Origin: Planctomycetota bacterium
Lineage (GTDB): Bacteria > Planctomycetota > Planctomycetia > Pirellulales > Pirellulaceae
DNA length: 34,897 nt
Assembly (NCBI GenBank): GCA_024276655.1
Contig: JAJRWU010000241.1
Span: 1 to 34,897 of the forward strand
Direction of reading: 5' to 3'
The notes beneath the pieces were generated by a model. The model worked only from the letters and a program-made list of their open reading frames with translations, searched no databases and was not told the origin of the DNA. Of the stretch, positions 1 through 7,767 are shown piece by piece. Position numbers and translations under genes: made by a program. Each line of letters opens with the position of its first letter. Position 1 is the first letter of the stretch.

Positions 1-132
1 AGCGACGCCCATCGCCGTTTCGTCCAATCCCTTGAGGGAAACTACTAACTGGAGAGCCGTATGCGGGAGAACCGCACGTACGGTTCGGAGGGAGGGGGAA
101 CCGGAAATTCAACCGGTTCTCCCTACCCCTAT
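1..132 (+). mobile_element. Group II intron, 3' end (domains V and VI); rest lies off the left edge
   Basis: Domain V is at 54-86. Its 7-bp basal helix pairs GAGCCGT (54-60) with ACGGTTC (80-86), and an upper GCGG/CCGC stem is capped by a short loop. Domain VI follows at 91-127: 91-104 pair with 113-127, leaving A125 as the single bulged base, the expected branch-point adenosine. It lies 7 nt before the likely 3' splice boundary (intron ending in AT near 132). This arrangement is diagnostic of bacterial retroelement introns. The reverse transcriptase ORF normally in domain IV would lie to the left of the window, so it is unknown whether the intron is complete. The flanking 3' exon (133 onward) shows no recognisable gene until 341. 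Confidence 0.88.
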
Positions 133-340
133 CTTGGCTTGATGTGCAAGCGGAGCGTAGCAAAGCCGGGCAGGCGGTGTTGAGTTTGCAGCGACGTAGG
201 GTCCGCTGTGCGGACCGTTTCGTCTCATTGGGCGACTTCGGCTAAACAATACATTGCAACACGGCGGTGGCGTGGTTTACAACGTCGAAGTGTAACCCCG
301 GTCCGCTACGTCGCTCGATTGGCTTTGAGGCTGCCATTCC

Positions 341-706
341 ATGTCATCCGAAAACAATTCTTTGGATCCGTACAAGTCGCCGCAAAGCGGCGGGTCGGCG
401 AACAGGGCTCCTGATGCGGCGTTTGTCGCCTGTTGGATGGTTGCGGCCGTAATTGGAACCTGCGGCGTGTTTACGGTTACTTGGCTTATCATCGGGTTGT
501 TGATCTACGGATTCTTTGGCGGCGATGATTTACGTTACCCTGGGCTTTACGCTATGCCACTTGCCGCAATTCCCACATTTTTCGCCGGCTGGTTCCTTGT
601 TCGCGACGCGCTGCGGCGAAGATACATCTGGATTCTCGTGACGTTGGTTGTCACGGCGCCCATGCTGATGTGGTTCGTCGGTAATTTGATTCGTTATGGA
701 TTTTGA
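341..706 (+). CDS. Small multi-pass membrane protein of unknown function
   Basis: A 121-residue protein with a short polar N-terminus containing DPYKSPQ, followed by about three hydrophobic segments (roughly residues 28-58, 68-85 and 96-115). The proline/serine-rich N-terminal tag followed by membrane helices is common among small uncharacterised planctomycete inner-membrane proteins. No catalytic motif is visible. Codon use (GC-rich third positions) fits a real gene. No strong Shine-Dalgarno sequence is seen, as for many genes here. It stands alone on the plus strand, just downstream of the intron end, so whether it belonged to the intron's target locus cannot be told. The reading frame is the only one of several overlapping ones here that gives a sensible protein. 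Confidence 0.6.
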   Translation: MSSENNSLDPYKSPQSGGSANRAPDAAFVACWMVAAVIGTCGVFTVTWLIIGLLIYGFFGGDDLRYPGLYAMPLAAIPTFFAGWFLVRDALRRRYIWILVTLVVTAPMLMWFVGNLIRYGF

Positions 707-1119
707 GTGACGCCGTACGATGTGATCGTGAACGCCATGAACAACCAAGGAACACCCTGAACTTCCCCAGTATTGGTTGGCGCGGGGTTAAGGTTGATTG
801 AATTATTGAATTATTGAATTTGTTTGAGGTTGGCGGAGGGCGCGGAGAAGAAATGACGACGGTAAAGAAATGTTTTGGGGTTCTTCTGTTTTGCCCCAGT
901 TGGACGTTGAGTTTCTTGTCTGGAGGATAAGCTAGTCGCTAGAACGAGCACTGCGGCCGGATTGCGCCAGGAATGCACCGCGATTTTTCGAGAAATGGCG
1001 GTTTGGACTAAAGGATTTGCCGCCGTGTTACCGATGACGCGGCAGACACGCCTTTACGGGCGCTGTGTCATGCATTTGCAGGGGGGCTGCAATTCGGCAT
1101 GAAACCCTTGATCTGATTC
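707..1119. other. Non-coding spacer, 413 bp
   Basis: No convincing gene. The only structure noted is a short tandem run of GAATTATT-like units at about 795-822. AT content is higher than in the flanking genes, so promoters for the lipoprotein gene may lie here, but no clear -35/-10 pair stands out. Confidence 0.5.
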
Positions 1120-2130
1120 ATGTTACGCATCGTTGAACCCAATTCGATCGGCCCTGCCAGCGCTCCGCCCGCCAGAGTGGCTGTTGGTTCGGCGCTGCAT
1201 TTGACAACCCTGCCGCGCTGCTTGGCGGCGGTCGGCTTGCTGCTGTTCTTCGCGGGCTGTTCCGCCTGGCCCGATGTGGTTTATGAACCGCAGTATCACA
1301 ATCCTTGGCCACAGTTGAGCAAGGTGGCCGTTTTGTCGTTCAATAATTTGAGCGACGAACCGACGCTCGACGGCGAGCAGGTGGCCGAAGCCTATTACAA
1401 CGAATTGCAACAGATTCCTGGCTTTGAGGTCGTTCCGGTGAATGTGACCGAGCAAGCCGTCATCGCACACGAAATTCTGTTGGAAGGGTCTTTAGACCAA
1501 TTCCGCGCGGAGGTTCGCCGACTGGCCGAGGCGCTCAATGTCGATGTGGTGGTGGTGGGCGCCATCACCGACTACTCGCCTTATTATCCGCCGCGGATGG
1601 GGTTGGCCGTCGATTGGTACGCCGCCAACCGAGGTTTTCATCCCATTCCCGCTGGTTATGGCCTGCCGTGGGGCACCGCCGATGAGGAATATATTCCCAG
1701 CGATCTTGTTCGCGAGGCGGAGTTCGAATTGGCCAAGGCCCAACTTGAAACACAAACGCCCATCGCGCCCGAGCAGACGCCCCAAGGGGAAAACGCGAAC
1801 GACGCGCTGCTAGCATGGCCCGATCCTAAAGGCTTCGCCCCGGCGCCGCCCAGCCCGGTTCGGCCAGACTATCTTCCCCAAGACAAACCGATCATTTCGC
1901 AAGTGAGAAGCTACAACGGTCATGACGCTGATTTCACCGAGGCCCTGGCGAATTATTTCTACTTCCGCGACGACGCCCGTTACGGAGGATGGAAATCGTA
2001 TCTTCAACGCACCGACGATTTTATTGCCTTTTGTTGCCACATGCACGTGACCGAAATGCTCGCGGCGCGCGGCGGCGCCAGCGAAACCCGAGTGGTGTGG
2101 CGCTGGCCCATCGACCGATATGAAAGGTGA
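1120..2130 (+). CDS. Predicted lipoprotein with a CsgG/LpoB-like N-terminal region
   Basis: 336 residues. A lipobox LFFAGC with Cys47 follows a hydrophobic stretch (residues 35-45), so the protein is probably lipidated and anchored in a membrane. The segment after it (KVAVLSFNNLSDEP, then VAEAYYNELQQIPGFEVVP and a DVVVVGAITDY strand) resembles the alpha/beta fold of CsgG/LpoB/FlgO-type envelope lipoproteins, which bind partners rather than catalyse. That assignment rests on pattern only. The second half is proline-rich with no known motif. The 34-residue stretch before the hydrophobic core is long for a signal peptide; a GTG at 1177 would give a normal 27-residue signal sequence, so the true start may be there. 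It is the first of two plus-strand genes before xerC. Confidence 0.72.
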   Translation: MLRIVEPNSIGPASAPPARVAVGSALHLTTLPRCLAAVGLLLFFAGCSAWPDVVYEPQYHNPWPQLSKVAVLSFNNLSDEPTLDGEQVAEAYYNELQQIPGFEVVPVNVTEQAVIAHEILLEGSLDQFRAEVRRLAEALNVDVVVVGAITDYSPYYPPRMGLAVDWYAANRGFHPIPAGYGLPWGTADEEYIPSDLVREAEFELAKAQLETQTPIAPEQTPQGENANDALLAWPDPKGFAPAPPSPVRPDYLPQDKPIISQVRSYNGHDADFTEALANYFYFRDDARYGGWKSYLQRTDDFIAFCCHMHVTEMLAARGGASETRVVWRWPIDRYER

Positions 2131-2268
2131 GGCGGTTGGCCTGCAACACATGTTTCTCCGCTGCGAAGCATGTTGGCCGAAACGCCGGCGGGCGGCTATC
2201 GAAGACCAATTCATTATTTCCGGACGGTTTCTCACTGAGCGCCCCGGTTCCAAAGGAGATGCTCCATC

Positions 2269-2517
2269 GTGTCGAAAGACATCAACGTATTGGCGTTGGT
2301 CAAGGGACCAGAACGGTATATTTTTCTGTTCGACGATTCCAACCGCTCTGACACACTCAGAACACTGGGCCGCTACGCTTCCGACCCAGACCTCAGCTTC
2401 AGTTGGTACGACGCCGCCGTGCTGAGTCAAAAGGTGCGCCGAGCGGAGTTCGACGAAGTCGGGTCGGACCGCCGTTTCGAGTTTCCGCTGCCCACCGACT
2501 CAGACGACCTCTTCTAG
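2269..2517 (+). CDS. Small soluble protein of unknown function upstream of xerC
   Basis: 82 residues starting at GTG, with a good ribosome site (AAAGGAG at 2252-2258, 10 nt before the start), which supports a genuine gene. The protein is acidic and soluble: MSKDINVLALVKG, then a YIFLFDD strand, a short helix around LRTLGRYA, and an SFSWYDAAVLSQ region. I recall similar short proteins in planctomycete genomes but cannot assign a function. Its stop lies 43 bp before a perfect hairpin (2561-2593) that could end its transcript, so it is probably transcribed separately from xerC. Confidence 0.7.
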   Translation: MSKDINVLALVKGPERYIFLFDDSNRSDTLRTLGRYASDPDLSFSWYDAAVLSQKVRRAEFDEVGSDRRFEFPLPTDSDDLF

Positions 2518-2560
2518 CGTTGAGGCGTCGTGTCGGAACAAGCGAGCGGATGTAACGGGA

Positions 2561-2593
2561 AAAAGCCCGGCATTTTGAAAATGCCGGGCTTTT
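2561..2593. terminator. Perfect 16-bp hairpin with A/T tails (bidirectional terminator-like; core of the local MITE family)
   Basis: Arms 2561-2576 (AAAAGCCCGGCATTTT) and 2578-2593 are exact inverse complements around one central base. The A-run on one side and T-run on the other would give a terminator in both directions. The same core recurs at 3596-3629, 13226-13258 and, in mutated form, 34587-34619. The flanking GCCGAATT motif also matches the 13.2-kb copy in inverse orientation, so this is probably a decayed copy of that element that now works as a terminator between the 82-residue gene and xerC. Confidence 0.75.
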
Positions 2594-2630
2594 AATTCGG
2601 CAAATACGTTTCGGGAAGATCTTAGGTGCG

Positions 2631-3539
2631 ATGGTCAGTCTCAAGGCCGCGATCGGCCGTTTTCTACGATATTTGCTGGTCGAGCGCAATGCGTCCGACC
2701 TGACGATCAAATCGTACCGAGAAGACCTCACCTCGTTGGCGGAATATTTGGCCCTTGATGTTCCGCAGCCGCCCGCCGTCGAGGAGATTTCCCCGCTCGA
2801 CTTGCGCGGTTATGTGGCCGCTCTGCACGAAGCCGGCTACGCGCGCTCTTCGGTTTCGCGGCGTCTGGCCTCGCTGCGCAGCTTTTTTCGTTTCGCCCAG
2901 CGCGAAGGAATCGTCGATTCCAACCCCGCCAAGCCGCTGCGAAATCCTCGTCCGCAACGCAAACTGCCGCACTTCCTCACCGCCGACGAGATCAACCGTT
3001 TGCTCGAAACGCCGCCCGCCGATACCGCGCCGGGCCTGCGCGACCGAGCCATGCTCGAATCGATGTATTCCGCCGGACTGCGCGTCAGCGAAGCGGTCGG
3101 TCTGAACGATGGCGATATCGATTTTGACGACGGCCTGATCCGCATTCGAGGCAAGGGCCGCCGTGAACGATTGGGGCCGTTGGGTTCGTACGCGATTGCC
3201 GCACTCAAGAAATGGCTGCATTCGCGCACCCTGGCCGATGGCGAACAACATGGTGAGTTGGCGCCTGTGTTCGTCAACCGTTTTGGCCGCCGCCTGACAA
3301 CCCGCAGCGTGGGCCGGATGTTGGAAAAACACATCAAATCGGCCGGGCTTGATACGCGAACGTCTCCGCACACGCTGCGGCATTCCTTCGCCACCCACCT
3401 GCTCGATGGCGGAGCCGACATCCGCAGCGTGCAAGAGTTGCTCGGGCACAAAAGCCTCACCACGACGCAAATCTACACCCATGTGAGCACGGCTGGTTTG
3501 CGAGAGGCCTACAAAAAATCGCACCCGCGCGCCGGCTGA
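2631..3539 (+). CDS. xerC: Tyrosine recombinase XerC/XerD type
   Basis: 302 residues, the usual XerC/XerD length. An N-terminal SAM-like core-binding domain (about residues 1-90) is followed by the catalytic domain. All expected active-site residues are present: Arg151 (in GLRVSEA), Lys175 (in GKGRRERL), His247 and Arg250 (HTLRH), His273 (LLGHKSL) and the nucleophile Tyr282 (IYTHVS). Such enzymes resolve chromosome dimers at dif sites with a partner Xer protein. A chromosomal rather than element-borne role is favoured by the canonical length and the lack of phage or island genes beside it, although many elements near here would be mobilised by this class of enzyme. It starts at ATG 2631, just after a GGTG sequence, and ends facing the convergent anti-sigma gene across a MITE. 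Confidence 0.9.
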   Translation: MVSLKAAIGRFLRYLLVERNASDLTIKSYREDLTSLAEYLALDVPQPPAVEEISPLDLRGYVAALHEAGYARSSVSRRLASLRSFFRFAQREGIVDSNPAKPLRNPRPQRKLPHFLTADEINRLLETPPADTAPGLRDRAMLESMYSAGLRVSEAVGLNDGDIDFDDGLIRIRGKGRRERLGPLGSYAIAALKKWLHSRTLADGEQHGELAPVFVNRFGRRLTTRSVGRMLEKHIKSAGLDTRTSPHTLRHSFATHLLDGGADIRSVQELLGHKSLTTTQIYTHVSTAGLREAYKKSHPRAG

Positions 3540-3564
3540 ACGAGCCACGGGCCTGGAAAGCACT

Positions 3565-3668
3565 ACGGAACAGTCTTGAAGTTACATGCCGAAATAAAAG
3601 CCCGGCATTTTTGAAAATGCCGGGCTTTTCTGGACGACAACCGGTAACTTATTTCAGGACTATTCCTA
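3565..3668. mobile_element. MITE-like element, copy B (104 bp) with terminal inverted repeats and central hairpin
   Basis: The left end (GGAACAGTCTTGAA from 3567) is the inverse complement, with few differences, of the right end (TTTCAGGACTATTCC ending at 3666). The centre (3596-3629) is the AAAAGCCCGGCATTTT hairpin with one extra T. It matches the 13195-13297 element over its whole length in the same orientation, including ATGCCGAA left of the hairpin and ACAACCGGTAA right of it. CTACG occurs just outside both ends and may be a 5-bp target duplication. No protein is encoded, so it would depend on a transposase elsewhere. It lies between convergent xerC and the anti-sigma gene, where the hairpin may terminate both. 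Confidence 0.78.
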
Positions 3669-4319
3669 CGTGGCGCCAGGATGTGTTGGCGGCGGAGTCT
3701 GCCAACCCAAGGAACGGCGGAGCACGTCGAACAGCACGACGAAGGGGTCTGCCAGCGGGCGAAAACGGCCGGTGAGCAGAAGCAGGGAGTTCGCCGTGGG
3801 GACATATTCCAACTGCGCGGTAAGTTCCGACGACGCCAGCACCGCCCAACGATCGAGAACAGCGGTTATGTCGTCGCCCGTTTCCAGCGGAGATTCATCG
3901 GCAATGTCGGCCGGCCGCAATTGGCGCTCGTCAGCCAAACGAGCCGGGTGTACTAGTTCCAGATCAAGGCGGGCGGCGGTGGGTGTTTGCACCGGGTCGA
4001 GCCGTAACAAGAACGCGATCAGGGCGATTGAGGCGGCCAGCCCGACCAGCGTCGCGGCGCGGTATGGCGTTCCTCCGAAGCGTTGCTCCGTTTCGGCGCG
4101 CGGAGTTGTTGTTCGCGCGGCCAGTGAAGCCGCCACGATTCGCTTTGGTTTGGCGCGGCTGCGGGCGGTTAGCCCTAGAGAGAGCGCATCTTCTCCTTCG
4201 AGCAGGTTTTGGCAGTCGGCGCACATTGCTGCGTGAGCCAGCAGAGCGTCGTCTTCCTGCGGCCTTTGGCGTTGATCGAGAACGGCGTGAAACCGTTCTT
4301 CAAACTGAATGCACTGCAT
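3666..4319 (-). CDS. Anti-sigma factor, zinc-finger (ZAS) membrane protein
   Basis: 217 residues. The N-terminal cytoplasmic part carries the HxxxCxxC zinc-binding signature (His29, Cys33, Cys36) of ECF anti-sigma factors. One membrane segment follows at about 87-106 (LVGLAASIALIAFLL), then an extracytoplasmic domain of about 110 residues. The start at 4319 is chosen because GGAGG sits 8 nt upstream; it overlaps the end of the sigma gene by 20 bp, the usual coupling of sigma/anti-sigma pairs. The longer start at 4361 has no such support. It presumably holds the adjacent sigma factor inactive at the membrane until an envelope signal arrives. The stop codon (TAG, 3668-3666) lies inside the terminal repeat of the downstream MITE, so the last residues may differ from the ancestral protein. 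Confidence 0.83.
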   Translation of the reverse strand: MQCIQFEERFHAVLDQRQRPQEDDALLAHAAMCADCQNLLEGEDALSLGLTARSRAKPKRIVAASLAARTTTPRAETEQRFGGTPYRAATLVGLAASIALIAFLLRLDPVQTPTAARLDLELVHPARLADERQLRPADIADESPLETGDDITAVLDRWAVLASSELTAQLEYVPTANSLLLLTGRFRPLADPFVVLFDVLRRSLGWQTPPPTHPGAT

Positions 4320-4938
4320 GAGGCGCGCCTCCCACAACACCGCGTTCTTGTAAACAGGCAATGAGTTCCCTGCGAGCCCGATGAACCCATGTTTTCACGG
4401 TGCCCAACGGGCATTGCATTTCGCCAGCGATTTCCGCGTACGACATTTCATGATCGTGAAACAAGATGAACGCCCGACGGTACTCCATTCGCAAGCCCCG
4501 CAGAGCAAGACGCACTTCCTCAGCCAATATTTCCGCAGCTTGCAGATCGGGGCCGTCGTCGGCCAATTGCTCCTCAATGAGCGGTTCGTGGGCAGGACGC
4601 TTGTAGCGTTTAGCCAGTAGCGTTCGGCAACGATTTCCAGCGATGGCCAATAACCAGGGTTCAAAATCGCGGGTGGAGTCCCAGCGAGCGAGGCTCTTGG
4701 CCACGCGAAAGAAAGTTTCCTGAACGGTGTCCTCGGCATCTTGCAAATGGCCCAGCATCTTATAGCAGAGCGCGAACACGCGACTGCGGTAGCGGCCGAT
4801 CAACTCCTGCATCGAGATCGGATCGCCCTCGAGGCAGCGTTCCACCAGTTGGCGAATATCGAGTATTTCAGGTGAAGACACGTCAAACCTCGGTTGATGA
4901 ATGTCGGGGTGTGGGCGAAGTTCAAAACAGCGATGCAT
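4300..4938 (-). CDS. ECF RNA polymerase sigma factor
   Basis: 212 residues. Region 2 is recognisable around residues 45-105 (LIGRYRSRVFALCYKMLG, DAEDTVQETFFRVAKSL, WLLAIAGNRCRTLLAKR). Region 4 with its helix-turn-helix is near 165-200 (MSYAEIAGEMQCPLGTVKTW, VHRARRELI). It directs RNA polymerase to a dedicated promoter set and is most likely controlled by the overlapping anti-sigma gene. The N-terminal 25 residues before LDIRQLVERC are not typical of the family, so an internal start is possible; only a weak GACGGG lies upstream of the ATG at 4938. No matching autoregulatory promoter was recognised. Confidence 0.9.
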   Translation of the reverse strand: MHRCFELRPHPDIHQPRFDVSSPEILDIRQLVERCLEGDPISMQELIGRYRSRVFALCYKMLGHLQDAEDTVQETFFRVAKSLARWDSTRDFEPWLLAIAGNRCRTLLAKRYKRPAHEPLIEEQLADDGPDLQAAEILAEEVRLALRGLRMEYRRAFILFHDHEMSYAEIAGEMQCPLGTVKTWVHRARRELIACLQERGVVGGAPHAVHSV

Positions 4939-5011
4939 CGGCCCGTCTATTCTTCATTCGGATCTTGATTCGGAATATTGCTCTGGTATCAAGGAGTTTC
5001 GATGATGCGTT

Positions 5012-5671
5012 TTAGCGTTTGAACATTTTGTTCAGTGTGTCTTCGGCCGCGGAACGGGTGTCCTTGGCTGATTCCTTTTCGATTTTTGGAAGTTTGCCCG
5101 GCTTCTGGTTTTTATCGGGTATGCGGCGTTTCTTCTCTTGAGCAATTTCCTCCGACGGCACCTCCGACGTTTCGTCGACCGCATCGGCCGAGATTTCCGG
5201 CAGTTTGAACTGACGCGTGTCGGGTTCGCTGGCTCGCCGCTCCCGCTCGATGGCATCGTGCTCCATGAGCCAGGAACTAATATCGACTTCGTCCGTTCCG
5301 GTGCTGCTGTTGCCCGCGGTGCGCGAGGCGGCTTCCTGAATGTCTTGCACTTTGGGCTTTTTCGAGGCGCCCAGCGTGTGGTCGATCAAGACTTCAAATT
5401 CGAGAGGACCAATGCGAAGTTGGTCGCCCATTTTCAGAACTTGCTCGGTCTCCACTTTTTCGCCGTTCACAAGGCAGCCATTCTTACTTTTCAAATCTCG
5501 AATCGAGACCTGCGTATCGGTAAGGATAATGGCGCAGTGCCGGCGACTGATCATATCGCTCTTGGCGCGCAAATGACACTCTTCGCTTCGGCCAATCAGG
5601 AAATGAGGACCGGATATTTGCAATTCACGACCGGCGTTCTTTCCGTGGAGCACTTTGAGCTTCACTTTCAT
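5012..5671 (-). CDS. FHA-domain protein
   Basis: 219 residues from ATG 5671 (MKVKLKVLHGKNAGRELQI); the longer frame to 5737 adds an unlikely leader. The N-terminal 95 residues form a forkhead-associated domain with the phosphothreonine-binding signatures in order: GR (FLIGRSEECHL), SRRH and NG (LKSKNGCLVNG). The rest, about 125 residues, is charged, rich in Lys/Glu/Pro and probably disordered. FHA domains read phosphothreonine, usually from Hanks-type kinases; planctomycetes carry many such proteins. No kinase gene is adjacent, so the partner is unknown. It lies 73 bp upstream of the sigma gene on the same strand and could share its transcript. Confidence 0.85.
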   Translation of the reverse strand: MKVKLKVLHGKNAGRELQISGPHFLIGRSEECHLRAKSDMISRRHCAIILTDTQVSIRDLKSKNGCLVNGEKVETEQVLKMGDQLRIGPLEFEVLIDHTLGASKKPKVQDIQEAASRTAGNSSTGTDEVDISSWLMEHDAIERERRASEPDTRQFKLPEISADAVDETSEVPSEEIAQEKKRRIPDKNQKPGKLPKIEKESAKDTRSAAEDTLNKMFKR

Positions 5672-5877
5672 GACAGATTCTTTCTCGCTAAAGTGATGCG
5701 GTACGACCTCGAGAAGAACACAAACCTCACGCTGCAAACAAACGCGGAAAGGCGCCTATTAACCACGTCTTTATCATAACGGAACATCGCTTCGGCGTCA
5801 AAATCGATTCGCGGCATTCGGGGGGGGCGCGGTTCCTGCGCCCCGCAGTGTGTTTCCGCTTTTTTTGTAACAAATCC

Positions 5878-6585
5878 TCAAAGCCGCTCGCCTTGGCATC
5901 GAACGGGGCGTTTGGCGAGCAGCAGTTGTTGGGCGCGGGCGAAAACCGCGTCGAACATTTCCTCGGTCAGCCGGCCGGTAAATGTATTCTGCTGGCTGGG
6001 ATGGTAGCTTCCCAGCAGGTGCGGCCCGGCGTCGGAGGCCACTTCCACCGCGTGGCCGAACTTCGGCCGCTTGCCCGAAAGCCACTCTCGCTCATAGGCT
6101 TGATCAAGCACCGCTTTGAAGGCGACTCGCCCCAGAGCAAGGATCACGCGCGGTTGTAAATCGTCGATCACTCCAGATAACCAAGGCCGGCAGTTGCGAA
6201 TTTCCTCGGGCGTCGGTTTGTTGGCCGGCGGCGCGCAATGACAAACCGCCGTGATCGCGCAGTTGATGAGTTGCAGGCCGTCGGTCTGTGAAACGGCTTC
6301 CGCCTGATTGGCGAAGCCAGATTTGTGCAGGGCGCGAAAGAGCCAATCGCCGCTGCGGTCGCCGGTGAACATGCGTCCTGTCCGATTGGCGCCGTGGGCG
6401 GCGGGCGCTAGTCCGACCAACAGCAACTGCGCTCGTGCATCTCCAAAGTCAGGCACGGGCGCGCCCCAGTAGGTCGAGTGGCGAAAGGCGCGGCGTTTTT
6501 CCTCCGCCACTTGTTCACAGTGCGCGCGGAGTCGGGGGCAGGCGGTGCAGGCGATAATTTCTTCGTTGCGTTTCCGCCATGCCAT
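5878..6585 (-). CDS. Uracil-DNA glycosylase, family 5 (UDGb) type
   Basis: 235 residues from ATG 6585, 4 nt after the mnmA stop; the frame upstream of this ATG overlaps mnmA and is not protein-like. The N-terminal CTACPRL pair (Cys13, Cys16), with further cysteines at 109-132, fits the [4Fe-4S] cluster of families 4 and 5. The uracil-pocket motif GLAPAAHGANRTGRMFTGD (about 58-76), with Ala-His rather than an acidic residue, and the C-terminal HPSQQN motif point to family 5, which removes uracil and other deaminated bases from DNA. Likely co-transcribed with mnmA. A GC-rich hairpin just after the stop (about 5823-5845) lacks a U-tract. Confidence 0.88.
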   Translation of the reverse strand: MAWRKRNEEIIACTACPRLRAHCEQVAEEKRRAFRHSTYWGAPVPDFGDARAQLLLVGLAPAAHGANRTGRMFTGDRSGDWLFRALHKSGFANQAEAVSQTDGLQLINCAITAVCHCAPPANKPTPEEIRNCRPWLSGVIDDLQPRVILALGRVAFKAVLDQAYEREWLSGKRPKFGHAVEVASDAGPHLLGSYHPSQQNTFTGRLTEEMFDAVFARAQQLLLAKRPVRCQGERL

Positions 6586-6589
6586 CCGA

Positions 6590-7699
6590 TTATTCAATCC
6601 AGCCGCCGCCCAATACGCGCTGGCCCCCATAACAAACGACTGCCTGCCCGGGCGCCACGCCATAACGCGGCTGCTCGAAATCCAAGCGGAATCGATCGGC
6701 TCCCAGCCATTGCAGCACGGCCGGCGCCGCTGGCGCGTTGTAACGAATTTTGGCCTGGCAATGCAACGGCGCCGAAGGTTGCTCGACCAACCAATGCGCA
6801 CGGTTCGCCGTGAGCACGCGCCGCGCGAGTTCCTGTTTTTCACCAATCACGACGCGACGCGTTTCCGGCTCTATTCGCACCACGAAACGTGGTTCGCCCA
6901 AGGCCACGCCCAACCCCTTGCGTTGGCCGATGGTGAACCGCTCGATGCCGGGGTGTTCACCCACGACGCGCCCCTCGGTGGTGACGATTTCACCCGAAGT
7001 GTCGACCGCGCCCGGTCGTTGGCGGATGAATTCGTCATGTTGGCCGGAAGTGACGAAGCAGATTTCCTGGCTATCTTTGTTGTCGGCCACGCGCAAACCC
7101 AGTTCGCCGGCCAGGGAGCGGATCTCGCTTTTTTTATATCGCCCGACCGGCAGCAGCATGCGGGAAAAAAGTTCGCGTTGCACGCCGAACAGAACGTACG
7201 ATTGGTCCTTGGAGTCGTCGAGACCGCGAAATAGGCCGGGGCCATCGGCGGTGGGCAGAATTTGTGCGTAGTGCCCCGTGGCGACGAATTCGGCGTTCAC
7301 GCTGTCGGCGTAATCGAAAAGTTTGCCGAATTTCAACCAGTGGTTGCACACCACGCAAGGATTCGGCGTGCGGCCGGCGGTGTATTCCTCGACGAAATAG
7401 TCGATGATTCGCCCAAATTCACGTTGTAAATTCAGCGCGTAAAAAGGGATCTGCAAACGGTCGGCCACGCGGCGGGCGTCGGCGGCGTCGGCAGCGCTGC
7501 AGCAGCCTTGTTTGTGGTCGGCGCGGGGTGAGGGAATCACGGGTAGCTCGGCGCCGGACGATTCCGACGCACAAGCCACCGGCGATTCCTCGCCATGGCG
7601 CATGAACACGCCCACCACTTCATGCCCTTCCTGGAGCAGCAAGCTGGCCGCGACACTGCTATCAACGCCACCCGACATTGCCAGAACAACCCTTGCCAC
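6590..7699 (-). CDS. mnmA: tRNA-specific 2-thiouridylase MnmA
   Basis: 369 residues. The enzyme activates uridine 34 of Lys, Glu and Gln tRNAs with ATP and inserts sulfur (s2U34). The PP-loop SGGVDSS is at residues 9-15. The catalytic cysteines are recognisable as Cys118 (NPCVVCN) and Cys214 (SQEICFV). The ATGHYAQ and GQRKGLG motifs are in their usual places, followed by the C-terminal beta-barrel domain. The region at about 36-70 (with two adjacent cysteines, GCCSAADA) is longer than in E. coli. The start is a GTG at 7699 with GGAGG 7 nt upstream. The following glycosylase gene begins 4 nt after its stop. Confidence 0.95.
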   Translation of the reverse strand: MARVVLAMSGGVDSSVAASLLLQEGHEVVGVFMRHGEESPVACASESSGAELPVIPSPRADHKQGCCSAADAADARRVADRLQIPFYALNLQREFGRIIDYFVEEYTAGRTPNPCVVCNHWLKFGKLFDYADSVNAEFVATGHYAQILPTADGPGLFRGLDDSKDQSYVLFGVQRELFSRMLLPVGRYKKSEIRSLAGELGLRVADNKDSQEICFVTSGQHDEFIRQRPGAVDTSGEIVTTEGRVVGEHPGIERFTIGQRKGLGVALGEPRFVVRIEPETRRVVIGEKQELARRVLTANRAHWLVEQPSAPLHCQAKIRYNAPAAPAVLQWLGADRFRLDFEQPRYGVAPGQAVVCYGGQRVLGGGWIE

Positions 7700-7767
7700 G
7701 AATGAGCCTCCCCGCCGCCTAGGAACGTGTTTTGAAACGAGTGACGGACGTACGAAACCCAGCGCAT

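Noticed and set aside
2664-3563. 299-codon minus-strand frame opposite xerC
   Set aside because: Antisense shadow of a gene with all Xer catalytic residues; composition is unlike the neighbours' proteins.
5138-5779. 213-codon plus-strand frame opposite the FHA gene
   Set aside because: Antisense shadow; the FHA motifs are clear on the other strand.
5823-5845. GGGGCGCG...CGCCCC hairpin after the glycosylase gene as an intrinsic terminator
   Set aside because: No U-tract follows the stem on the minus strand, so termination is not supported; the T-run nearby is on the wrong side.
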